Assembly (NCBI GenBank): GCA_032622095.1
Contig: CP136062.1
Span: forward strand, 165,128,590-165,192,589
Reading direction: 5' to 3'
Source: Siphonodentalium dalli
Taxonomy: Eukaryota; Mollusca; Scaphopoda; Gadilida; Siphonodentaliidae
Length of the DNA stretch: 64,000 bases
Shown: positions 1 through 12,600 of the stretch, one piece after another
Layout: each line of letters begins with the position of its first letter
Position numbering within the stretch: the stretch's first letter is position 1
Notes under the pieces: model-generated
The model's database searches: none
Seen by the model: the letters and a program-made list of their open reading frames with translations, nothing else
Told to the model about the DNA's origin: nothing
Program-made: the position numbers and the translations under genes

Positions 1-439
1 CCAGGGAAGAAAGTCCACCTTGCGGTTCTGACACTAGTTAGGAAAACACAAGATTTAAAGGCGAATTCCCTGCCTTTCGTACCTGATTTTTTTGTGCAAA
101 AAGTTTCCTAAAGTGTCAATTTTTTTCAGATTTAAAGAAAATTTTGGATCCAATGTTTATATTGCCAATAGTATACGCTAAAACGTTAGCACTGATGCCT
201 ATGGAAAACATTTACACCTGTGTAACCTGATTACCGTACCCTAATGTCGAGGCAATTAGCAGGAGCCGGCAAGGACTTCGCGCCGAATTCAAAATCTTTA
301 CTAAGACAATTGCCTGAAGAAAAATATCACATGGTGACTTTGTGTTGGTATGTACTAATACAACATGTGTGTCGTGATAGCGGTATCAATCCTGTTGAAA
401 GAAGATGCTTGCAGATTATTTCTGAACAATAAAACGACG
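1..439. other. upstream flank of COG4, no recognised gene
   Basis: Contains a 62-codon ORF at 244-432 (+) with no family resemblance and no splice context. I see no repeat family shared with the rest of the window. It probably includes upstream regulatory or 5' UTR sequence of COG4. Confidence 0.3.
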
Positions 440-500
440 ACTGTACGGACGCTTTAACAGGAAGTAGATATTTTTCCCATATTGCAGTTGTCGAACAAAA
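440..500 (+). promoter_or_regulatory. COG4 5' flank / 5' UTR with possible splice acceptor
   Basis: The ATG at 501 has A at -3 and G at +4, a strong start context. A pyrimidine-rich run followed by TTGCAG ends at 487, 13 nt before the ATG. It could be the acceptor of a 5' UTR intron or a trans-splice site. AACAGGAAGTAG near 458 contains an ETS core (GGAAGT). AAAATGGCTGCG over the start codon resembles a YY1 site, a pairing common at housekeeping promoters. No TATA box is evident. The transcription start cannot be placed. Confidence 0.4.
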
Positions 501-611
501 ATGGCTGCGCCCATAGAGTGTGCCACGTCCGTCAACAAATTTCACGATTTGGAAAGCCTCACTGATACCAGCGAAATTCAAAGAGCACTTGCAGAAATAC
601 ATGATGAAGAG
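501..611 (+). CDS. COG4: COG4 exon 1 (residues 1-37)
   Basis: Starts [10 protein letters not shown] and ends AEIHDEE before GT at 612, phase 0. The segment [19 protein letters not shown] lines up with the human SLTELQELEAVYERLCGEE stretch. It is the start of the N-terminal coiled coil. This exon lies inside no long open frame because the frame closes soon after the donor, so it is easily missed. Confidence 0.9.
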
Positions 612-3600
612 GTCTGTTAATAAGTTATTTTCACCTATCCACTTTGGCCATTACACAAATAAAAATGGAAGTTTCCTATTTTCGTGTCAAAATTCCTCAC
701 TTCCTGTTGGGAGCTGCGATGGCAGAGTGGTTATAGTGAGTGTATTTGAGCAAAAAAGCTGTAGCCGTAGCCGTAGCCGGCTAGGCATGCGCAGTAGAAA
801 GCTGTAGCCGGCCACAGCTGGCGGTCACTAACTATTGTACCGCTACTCCGAACTTGGAATGTGGCTGATGTATAATATTATACCAGCATAATGTTGGCAT
901 TATGAATTTATGTTGCTATATCAATTCACCAATGGTCTTGCTCGCTGCAGCAAGCACATTTGAAGCAATTAACACTCGTACTAAGTCCATGCCTCGATAA
1001 ATCTGATATTTAAAAGAGTATGATATGTGATTATATCTCGTTCGTTAAATCGGCACATGCAAACAAGATATACTAGTAATTATATATATTTTTACAAAAT
1101 AAGTTTTGTAGCGGTAGAATAGTTAGTGACCACCAGCTGTGTTCGGCTACAGCTTTCTGTAACTTTCCACTGCGCATGCCTAGCCGGCTACGGCTGTAGC
1201 CTGTGTTGCTCAAATACACTCAGTGTTTGACTACTGGCCAGAGATTTCGCTTGGACCCCGGATCGAATCAGCTCGATACTCAAGATCACTCCGTCCCATC
1301 GGGTGGGGAGGTAAATGGCTGTTCCGTGTACAACCATGTGTGCACGATAAAAAAAAACCTTAGCCATTAATGGCTAAATTTCCTGTCAACTTCCTCCCTT
1401 CGGGGCATAAGTTGATGGACATTTCAGGTGATGGTGTAATAGAGTTATCTCTCGTCAGTGACCATGGTGGTGGAATACGCAAAATTGCAGATGGGTAGGT
1501 GGTTCAGCAGCCCGACTAAGGCTGGCCTATATAATTTTTTCCTGGAGTCATTTTTCTTCAAAATAATGCGACAAAAGGTTTAAAGAATGCTTCTATTATG
1601 TATTAGGTATGAACTTAACTCTTGGTAAGGGTGTTTGAGTTCATGAGTTCACCGTCAGTTAATAATGAGGGATGACACCAATGGGTGATAAAAAAAGGTC
1701 AGCTTGCTAAATGCTTTCATCGAGGATCTATCAATGTACATTGACATGGAAAGGCTCATTATTAAATAAATGTAAACTCTTCAAATAAATATAGACTATT
1801 AAAAAAACAATAACAAAATAAAAAGTAAGTGTCTAATTTCAATGATTGATTTTCTGTATATGAGTTATGATGACCCCCCCCCCCCCCCCCCCCCTACTCC
1901 AAACCCTGACACATTGACAAATACAATGTTTTCTGAGCAAAAGTTAATTTCTTGCCTGTTTCAAGATTATATTAACAATAATAAGCAGAAATATCTTAGT
2001 ATGATTTTTTGGTCATATGCAGGCTGCTGTGTGAAGGAATGTTGGGTTGACTTAAGAAAAGAAAAAAATTCAACAAAACAAATTTTTTCACACAATCAAA
2101 TGGGTGGGGGAAAAAATTGTCACTTGAACAAACAAAATTTAAATCTAAACAAAACAAAATTCTCTGGCCATTTCAGGATCAAACGATATCAAATGAGTAA
2201 ATATTTATTTTAGTCATACTGGTACACCATTACCTTATATACTTGATTACAAAATAGCTACATGTATAGTTCTGACTAGAATTCAGTCAATTTCAGTGCC
2301 CAGACTTTTTAGGAGTTTGTTTTATGTTCATTTCAATATTTCTCCATATATACACCTGTATTGGTTTTGAATTTAATTAAGTATAGACTAAAAGATCGAT
2401 AATCACATGTATTTATCTTCAAACCTTGAAATAATGTGTCTGTCATTTGCAGAATGAGGTTCCCAGAGGGTGAATTTAGTGATGCTATCTTGCATGGCAG
2501 GCTACCATCACCAAATTATCACTCTGCTTAGGCCTCAACTGCTAAGGGAAACCTACATGTATGATCAGATTAAAGTTCCCGAGTTGATATCGAAAAAGGT
2601 CGATTGGTGATGTGATGTTCATCCATTACTAGTAGTCACCTAGATTATGCATTTTATCTTCTGCAAAAAATTAGGGGATATGGAAAATGAACGGAAAGGA
2701 AAAGTAACTAAAAACAATGGTAATTTGAGACTACAGATACTTCCCAGAAGATGAGGCCAAAGCAGAATGAGGTCCCCGGAGGGTGAATTTTGTGATGCGA
2801 ACCTGCTGTGTGGGGTAGCATCACTAAATTCACCCTCTGGGTACTTCATTTTGCAAATTACAGACACTCTATTTCAAAGCTTGGTCTAGACTAAAACAGA
2901 TCGATAATCACATGTACATGTACCTACCTTATAGGCTAGAGTTAAGACAGAGCTAGATGAACTATTGGAACACCAATCGACATTGGAGATCAAGATGGTT
3001 TCTCTCCATAAGATGTTGTAAGTATTTGCCCACATCTGCTGATTAAATGTTTCATTCGAAACTTCAAATTATATATTTCTGACCGAACCTATCAATGTAC
3101 TCTGGAAACGATTGTGGTCTTCATGCAAAAATTGTTAGAGTGAAAAAGGGTCCCTTTGTATCTCCAAAGTGATAATTAATGAATTTGACTTCAAAAATTC
3201 TTTCCGAGGAATATAAAGTCCATATAAAATTATTTCCCTTTTTTATTTACCTATTTGTTCCCCGGAACCGGACAGGAATGTGACTAAAGTGAGAATTTAT
3301 AGGTATAATTTGAGGCTCTAAAGTCTAAACCACCTTAGAACCCTTCAATGACTGGAGTTTCCTGAAATTTTGCGAATACCATGTGCCAATGCATTCTCTT
3401 ATATACAGTTATGTGAGTCCCCCATAGGGAGCCTTGCATATATAAGAGAATGCATTGATCTAACAATATTTACCTTGGCCAGTGCATTTTCATATATATG
3501 CGAGGCTCCCCATGGGAGACTCGCATATATAAGAGAATGCACTGGCACAATATATTTAATGCTACATTAGTCATGTAAGGGTTAAGCACCAGGGCTCGAT

Positions 3601-6600
3601 TTAATCGGATTCGCATTGAAATTTGCGATGCAATTTCCAATTGCTAACCAATTTACATTAAAAAACATGTATTGGTAGGAATACTATACAAAATCTACCC
3701 AGGGCCACAAAATGCTTTACAAATTAAAAAAAATTCACTCGAACCCTGAGCACTATTGTGTTATCGTAAAACTAAGGATATTTTTCAGCTTTTTCACCTG
3801 TTATGGGCACTACCGCTAGTAGGGTCCTGTGAATTGGAGATTTTGATCGAATCAAATATCAAATCGAATTCTGGAAATCGAATCGAATATCGAATCGAAT
3901 CATATATGTGTGTTGCATTCTCAATTGGGCATGTTTTGTCAACGATTAGACAATTTGTGAAACGTTCTATCAACTACATGCACGAAGTTCCATCATAACT
4001 TATGTGGCGATGAACCGTCGTTTACAATACTATTAACTTCAAATGATAATTGTCGAGAAAAAAAGGCAGATTTAAAAAAAACGTCCATGCGGCCGTCACG
4101 ACGATTAATATATAACCACTAAACGGATTATCAGAACTAAAATCACTCAAAATTTGTACAGTTTCCATGTATATACAAAATTGTAAATCGACATTCGGAA
4201 TCACCCGTTGTTATAAACTTGAAGATGCAATAACAGTCGCAGGGTAGCCTGATTATGTTGTGCTGGATGCTTCTTGGACAGATGATTCCATAGTTGGGTC
4301 ATTGTCGCAGATGCCTGCGATTTATACACCAGGTTGCATTCATCTCACGTGTATGTCCTTGCACTACCTGCAGCTTTATCATGTTTAAAATAAACATGAA
4401 TAACGACGACATTTTGTCAAGTGTCAAAGAACTCTCCGAAATTGAAAGTAAACTTCAAAAGAAAACAGCGCCAAAATGCACTTTTCAAAATGTCGATGCC
4501 GGGAACACGTGTTGTTTAAATTCTCAGCTATACTACATAACGCAGAATCTGAGACGGATAGACGGCGGATAACGCTAGCGGTTGCTCAGTCTCATAGCTA
4601 TTATTATTCACGCGCATTGTCGGTCCATCGGTGATCTCGGAGCTTTTGGCTACCATGTTCAAAGCTACAATTCAGGCATATTTAGTAGTCCTATAGTGGC
4701 TAATTGCTAGCTATACTTATATTTAATATATATAATCGCGATGTACAATAAGAATTATAAGGTGCATATATACATCATTTTCTGTAATTAAATGGCGCAA
4801 AAACAGCTAAGATCGACGTGTGTACTTGTCCGTAAACAGCCTACTTTTCCATCAGTGTATATTCGAAATTTCGAGTTGGCAATTTCGAATTTGAGAATCG
4901 AATTTGACTTTCGAATCGAATCGAATATCGAATATTCGCAGGACCCTAACCGCTAGTACCAATTAAGTTACTTATACATTGTTAATTCAATCTGTTTGAT
5001 GAAATATTTGTGGAACTATAAACATATTACATCTAGTATTTTATATAGCGGTACTAGTCCTGAAATATCAACATTTGTTGTTTTGGTTTTCAGACCAAGT
5101 TTGCAGATTTTACAGACTGACTCAAAGCAGCTGACCAGTATGATCTCATTCACGTCAACTCTCGCAGAGAATGTCAGCAGTAAAGTTAGACAACTTGACT
5201 TGGCTAAGGTACTAGTAGTACATACATGTAGTTCAAAATCTGTTAAAATAAAAATAAACTTCTACATTGGACAAGGATTTTACATCCAAATTTTGTCAGG
5301 ATACTGGGCCCATGCCACCAAGCCTCTTCCCTGGTCAGTCAGGACCGAAGTTTAGAATATTCCTGATCAACCATCCGTCGTTCGTCCATTCGTCTGTTCA
5401 TCTGTATGTCCGTCTGTCTGGCCATCTGTCCGTCTGTCTGTCCGTAGATACTTGCTATTCGATTCGATTACTCAAGTATTTTTTATTGGATTGTGTTCAA
5501 ATTTTATGTGCATGTTTATGATGACACACCCCTCACCTGTATATTTTTTGGTATCGATCGGTTGATTGGTTTAGAAATGATTAACACTTTCCATCCATAC
5601 CTGGTCATGTTCTATCTGATGCCATAACTAACATATTTTTTGTCCGATTGTGTTCATATTTTATATGCAGGTTTATGATGACACATGGCTCACCTGTATG
5701 GTATATATTGGTTTATTGGATTAGAAATAATTAACCCTTTCACACACATGCCATCCAAAGCAATAAGTCAAATACGTTTCTTCTGATTTACCTCATATTT
5801 CTTACCTATGTTTTCCTTAGCACACTCTTCATCTGTATGGATTTTGGTTTTGATTAATTAATCCTTATACTCTTGAACCAGAGTTATTAATGAATGCTCT
5901 ATTTGATAGTTTTATACATTAATTAGGTGTGATGTCATGTATGAAGATTTTATTGCAATAGTTGCATTTAATATAATGCTATCAATAATTTATCATATGA
6001 ATATCCAATATGCAGTGTTGAGAGTACATTTCTTATTCATATACCTGTAAGTCCAAAGCCATTTTAATAGCTATATGGTGGAGTGGTGGAAAACTCTATT
6101 AGAAATATAATAATAACATTCCCTCTTGCTAGTTGGAGGCAGACAAACAACACTGGTGATAATTGTTTATCAAAAAGTGATTAATGGAGCTTGCTGTTCT
6201 CAAAGAAGCCTGTCAACATCTGGGTTCTGTGTAGTGTTTGTTTATTTTTATAAAGTCTCACAGTCCTATTTGATGTGCTATTAATCTGATCTCACATCTC
6301 ACTTTACTGCAGAAATGAAGTGATTTTAATAGCCATTTGACAGTGGTGGCCCAGAGTTTATTAACTCCCACATAGGTCTCTGGTTTCTGCTGTTTATAGA
6401 CTTATATCTGTCCAATGATAGTCTATCAATACAATATTCAAGTGACATACCTGGTACAGTGCCCTAATTTTATAGACTTAAAATTATTAACCCTGGTCAT
6501 CAATTTTATGCTATTTTATATTGTTGATTTAATCATTCTATTATATCTCCATGTTTCTCCTCCTTCACTTGCATGGATTTTTGTAGTTAAAACATTCCTA

Positions 6601-9600
6601 ATACTTTAACAGAAATACCTTTTATCTAATATATCTCATTTTATATTGGGTTATTTTGACACACTCTTTGCCCTATTGAATGATTCATTTATTTTTATTT
6701 TTATGTGTACCCATACCAAGACATATCAAAACCATTGTTAAATAAATATTAATGTTACATTGATATTACCGATCAATGTCTAATTAGTCCAGTAAGATAC
6801 AAAAGTTTATTCAAAACTTGACATTATACAATGGAAAAAGTCAAAGCATTGAAATATATTCTGAAAATAATATTTAGTCTCAAATATTTTAAATTACTAC
6901 ATGATTATCAATAAGTTACTGTGACAGTTTTGCTTACATAGCAATGGTTCAACTAGTCCAAGTCTTCTTGTACTAAAACCAGCTAAGATATTGGGATGGC
7001 GATTTGCTGTTTTTAGTCCAAGCCCGTCCTATATGCTCTCTTATGACAGAGCTTAAGCGTTAGTGACCCGCTCAAATAAAACCACAATTATATGAAATAA
7101 AATATCACAATTGCGACAATAAACGGATATTTTCCGCAGAAGACATGCTATTTTATCTGAAACCCACATCAGTTGTGAATTTAAAACGGTAATTTAATGC
7201 GAAAAGAGACATTTACCTCAATGTTTACAATTTTTTTAAAGTATGCGAACTCGGTTGACCTCGCGAACAGTGTTCGGCATTTTCCGTTGAAAATATTCCG
7301 TAGATTTTGGACAACAGCGCAAATTACGATGAATTCTCCATTGTAATCGTAATTATGTATGTCAATAAATAAAATAATAAATAGATTAATTAAACATTGG
7401 AGATATAAATGTAATACACTAAATAAATTACGGGAATTAGAACCCTCTCAACGTTTAAAACAGTGTAAACACAAGTTACGAGCATTAGATATAATATGCC
7501 TTATATGGTGCTACATTTCACCCATATTTGGTGGACTTCCGCGAAATTAAGATATATACTAAGCGAACAGGGCAATATACTGCTCTTGTTAAGCACACAC
7601 AAAATCAAATCAAATTTGTATAAATTTTTAACCTTAAGTTTGAAAAGTCCCACTAAAACGGAAGAACTATATTTCGTAACTGTGTGATTCGGTTCTCCGA
7701 TTATTTTATCAACACAGATGTCAAAATGCACATCACACGCATGGCAAGTCAGACACAAGAGTTCTAATTTGCTCCAATTTTGACAAGTTGCTTGCAAAAA
7801 TTGTCAACAAAACTACCGTTCTGATCCTCCATTATGTCATTAAGTTTTTAGTGCGGGAATTGTTCTGAAAGCACATAGAAAACTGGAATTTCAGGCGATC
7901 GGTTTTCGCCATTTTTTTTCGGAAAACCCGCGCTATATATAGAAACGGAAAGTAGAATTCCCAGAACAAACAGCGGATTATGCCGAACTTATTCGGACCA
8001 CTTCGGCTTTCGGTTAAAACGTAAACAAACAGAGAAACAAATCGATTTGTGGCAATCAACCGGAATATTCTATGTGTAATTTAACATTAAAGTTAGATTA
8101 TTATACACCATTATGACCATAAGATGTAAGCCTTTCCGATGTATATAGCATCATGTATTGATTTGCTAGGTAAATCGAGTAAAATACACCACAAATTCCC
8201 GCCACAGATCGTGGGCGTAACTCGTGTGATAGGAATGGTATACAAGCGGGCTTGGACTAAAAACAGCAAATCGCCATCCCAATATCTTAGCTGGTTTTAG
8301 TACAAGAAGACTTGGACTATGGTTCAACATGTTCGTCTTGGTGGTAATGTTTTCACAGACTTTTATATTTCTTGCACATTTATCGACTGCGAATGCCTTG
8401 ATTCCCTTTAAGGATTACCAGACACAATGCTGCTTAACCCTTCCATGACTGGAGCTTTCTGAAATTTTGCGAAAACCCTGTGCAAAGTCATTAAAGGGTT
8501 AAATTACTTATTGCAATGTCTTCCTCTCAGCACCTACATGTACTGCAAAAACAACATGGGATATAACTGGTTTGAAGAGCTAAAACTATATAATATATCT
8601 TATTTTGGTTTAAAGAGCTAAAACTATATAATATATCATATTTTGTTTTATAGGGGAATGTTACAGCTTGCCAAACAAGAGTGGAAGATGTCCTTGACCT
8701 CAAGTTTTGCACTGATGGAGTTCAGGCGTCCCTGCAGAATGAGGAGTATGAAACTGTGCGTTATTTGATTGCTGTTTCATGTTACAATGTTACAATCTTC
8801 ATGAGACTCTCTAAAATATGTTAATACCAGTCTTTATAAATATCTTAACATTTTTATGTGTACCCATACCATGTACATGTATGTACACATTATTCCAACA
8901 GGTGTGGAGTTGGAAATTTCCCTGTTTTTAACTGCTTGTTTTAAAGTGATTTGACAAGTACTGATTATTGTAGTCTTCAGAGTCACAATCTTCTCCGTCT
9001 TTACAGTTAGGTGAGCAACTCCACAGTCATTGACTGTCTTTTATATTTTTTATCATATGTCAGCATTGTCAGATGTGATTAATGGCTTGCTAGTGTGCAT
9101 GGCCAATTTTGTGGAGCATAAATGCCACAGGTGGCGAGTGTTATATCATAGTATTTATCCAAAGCCAATGTTTTGCAAAAATGATTGTTCAGTATAAATT
9201 GACCATCTCCGGTGAAGCCCCATATCTTTGTATTGCTGTCATCAATTTGGAACCTATTATAAATATATATATATATATACTGCATGAAAAACAAAAGTTG
9301 GCAATAGTACTGCCCATTAGAAGCCTATTTTATGTAACTTGAAACTCGGGGAAATGAGTTGAGATCAAGTCTAAAAGATGCGTGCAGAATCGTTTTTTTT
9401 TCCGCAGAGACAGTGAGGTGCGAACATATTTCTGGAAAGTTCAAAACATTTTCGAAAGATCCTGGTGCATATAAATCATGTCCAGCCAAACAGTCAAGCG
9501 CGTGGTTCAATTGAAAAACAATTGCACTGAAAAATGTGAATGTGGAAACATGGATTATTAAAATGCCTTATCAATTAATTGACTTTCTTTTTTTAAGTTA

Positions 9601-12600
9601 CACCTTACTTTTCAACTTATTTTGACTTAGAAAATTCTGTCCGACTTAATAACTTTAACAAATATGAACCGATTTCAATAATTTTTGGTATACATGCTTC
9701 TCACAACACCCTCTCTACATGATGCGGCTCAGGGTTGGCTCGGACTGTTTTTCCTAACATTACACTTCATTTTCGACTTATTTTGACTTAGAAAATTTTG
9801 GGATTTTTTGTGTGTGGATGCTATCAAGTTAGGATATTTTCCGGAAGTTTCTTCGAATATGGGTTCGGAACAATGATTTTTAACACAGTTAATTTGTGTT
9901 TCATTTTCTACCCTTTTTTGGGTTTCTGCAATCATTCGAACAAATACGAACCAATTTGAATATTTTTTTCTGTACAAGCTTCTTGCGACACCATATCGAT
10001 ATTATTAATCCAAATTTTTCTTTAAAGTTAAAAATATTTTTTGTTGGGTTTACAGATAATGCGGGTTGAATTTGCCACGGTGGGGGTATGCTAGCATGTG
10101 AGTGCACACCTCTTGTTAATTTTGGAGAAAATTCCCAACGATCACGATTATTTGGCATTGAGACATTTAGTGAAATTGCCATCACTATTATTATTTTCAG
10201 CATAAATCACCATCCATCACTATTATTAGGCCATCACGATTATTAGGCACCTGAGAGTCGAGTCTGCAAATAGCGTGTCTGTCATTTGCAGAATGAGGTC
10301 CCCAGAGGGTGAATTTAGTGATGCTATCCCGCACAGCGGGCTAGCATCACCAAATTCACCCTCTGGAGACCTTATTCTGCTTAGGCCTCATTCTGCTACA
10401 GAGCCCCAGACAAACATGAGCAGATGACACTCTTCTATATGCTTCTATATATGTGTGGGGCTCCCTGCAGGGTAATGGATGTTTTTTATTTTATGTCCTA
10501 AAAATTGTCAGAAACATTTATTTAAAAAAATGATAAAAAATTGTTAGGCTAATGCATTCTCTTATATATGCGAGGCGACCTATGATCGACTCGCATATAT
10601 AAGAGAATGCATTGGCACAGGGTAAAAAAATCCCGACTTACGACTGGATTTGATATGGCGGGTCACATATGTTCCTGAAGACTGTAGATCAGTCACTAAG
10701 GGCATGTTCACATTGACACACTGTTAATCAAAGACTATCCAATGGTCGCGTGTCTTTTATTTAATTGTGTCGATATTTGTAATTTACTTTGATGTTTTTT
10801 GCCACTGAAGTGCAATGGCATACACACTTGATATCATTCTAGTCAAACTAGTAATTTAACCCAATTGGTATATAATATATCATCATCGGCAACCAATTGT
10901 CTTCACACCCTTTATATGAACGATGTCTATATTGTTCTATAAATACACAACTATTTTAGCGATGGATGAACTGAGATTTGATATCTAGATTTTTGTTATC
11001 GATCTCTCAAACGAGGGGCCAGCACCCGTGGTTCAAACTGTTGTTAGTAAGACACCACAAAACATGCCAAATGTGTGATGGGCGCAAGTATAGGCAGCTC
11101 CAGTGAGTGCATTCTAGTTTATGATGTTTTAGGCTGCTGGGCACGTGCACAGATTTCGAAGTCTGGATGAGAATGTGATCAGAATGACAGCCGATGCTAG
11201 TGAAGGTCAGTGTCTCCTATCAATATTTCTAAAAATTTACAGTACGGCAAAAAGGAATATACCTGTGTTTTCTACTACTGGTCCAAAATATTTAGGAGTG
11301 GGCAGTGTCAATTTGATTTTTTTTAGTTTTTCATTTTAATTCATTTTTCTTACTGGATTGCCAAGGACGGTCATGGGGTAAATCGTCACATTTCACTTCA
11401 TTTATTTACCCGGGCTAAAAATTGGTGTTTATTGACAACTTGAATTTAAAAGTAAACTGATGATTTTTCTTTCATGCATCCAGCCATCCATTCGGTACCT
11501 CATAAGTGATATTAAGCAATTTACATTGTTTCTTGTTCGCAATATACTAAAAAATCAGCAGACCCTCTGGTCTATGCTCGTTATAATGTTGAAAATCACT
11601 GTCACCAGAAATTATGAATATGTAGTCTCATTGTACTTTGAAAGCAGTGATTTAATACTGGCCGAGTGTCCAACATGTCTAGTGACTCCAATATTGTGAA
11701 GACACATATAGATTGATCGACAACTAACTCTTGAAAAATAATTTCAATCCTCTTTGTGTTGAATATATTCGCGTATTTTAACGACAAAGTTGACTTAAAC
11801 GAACACCCCATAGAAGGTTGTGAACGAACCCATTCAGGTTATGACAGCATTGCCGACTACTGATCAAAGATCTTTGGATTATTTTTAACTTAATTATATC
11901 TATCTACTATTTTTCTTGATTCCTCAATTAATAATATCCCCCCCAACGAGTTGTGGGGTGTACTGGAATCAGCTTGTCTGTCTCTCCGTCCATGGACACA
12001 ATTTTGTCCGAGCTTTTATTCCCTATTACTCGAAATTGGTACTGACAGATTCTGGTCAGAGTCGGTCGGGTTAGAATAAACACAGAACATTTTTTTAGCC
12101 TAATCTCCTATTATACATACAGTATAACCAGTGGTTTCTATAGAAACAAGTTTAATTGAAGACGTATCTTGAAAAAGAAGGAATGTTACCATAGAAGAAA
12201 TGGTAAAAATTCCTCTTATTCCACAGGATGATCCGTAAAATTATTTTCTGCCAAATTAGATTTTAAAATTAATTTGCATTTGGCAGATGGATGTTCAAAC
12301 CCTCACTACATCTTAACCTGACAACTTTACATGTTTATGGTCAGCTTTATATGAACTTTTTTTATTACTCTTTTTAATTGGTTTTCAGGAAGCACTCTTG
12401 AGTCCTCTTTCCAAATGCTTCATGAATCGGAGGAGAAGCTTAAAGTCATTGTTAATAACAGGTTTGATGCAGCCGTCCATTCTGGAGATGTGGCTTCTGT
12501 CGAGAGATTTTTCAAGATTTTCCCTCTACTGGGCCTCAATGAAGAGGGCTTGACCAAATTTGCCAAATATTTATCAGCACAGGTATGATATAAGACTCAT

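Larger units (their letters stand above)
9245..11125. repeat. 0.9-kb dispersed repeat, copy 1, interrupted
   Basis: 9245-9585 and 10668-11125 match 50340-51243 in the same order. They share ..GCCCATTAGAAGCCTATTTT.., ..AGGTGCGAACATATTTCTGG.. and ..AACGAGGGGCCAGCACCC... In this copy about 1.1 kb of other sequence sits between the halves. The repeat ends 7 bp before the exon 5 acceptor. Confidence 0.85.

Noticed and set aside
244-432. 62-codon ORF upstream of COG4
   Set aside because: No recognisable family, no splice context in frame with exon 1.
1842-2213. 123-codon ORF starting over a poly-C run
   Set aside because: Low-complexity Pro then Lys/Asn; typical chance frame in an AT-rich intron.
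4381-4572. [20 protein letters not shown] frame as a possible COG4 N-terminal exon
   Set aside because: It lies inside a hAT-like element with a clean target duplication, and exons 1-2 already supply the N-terminus in phase.
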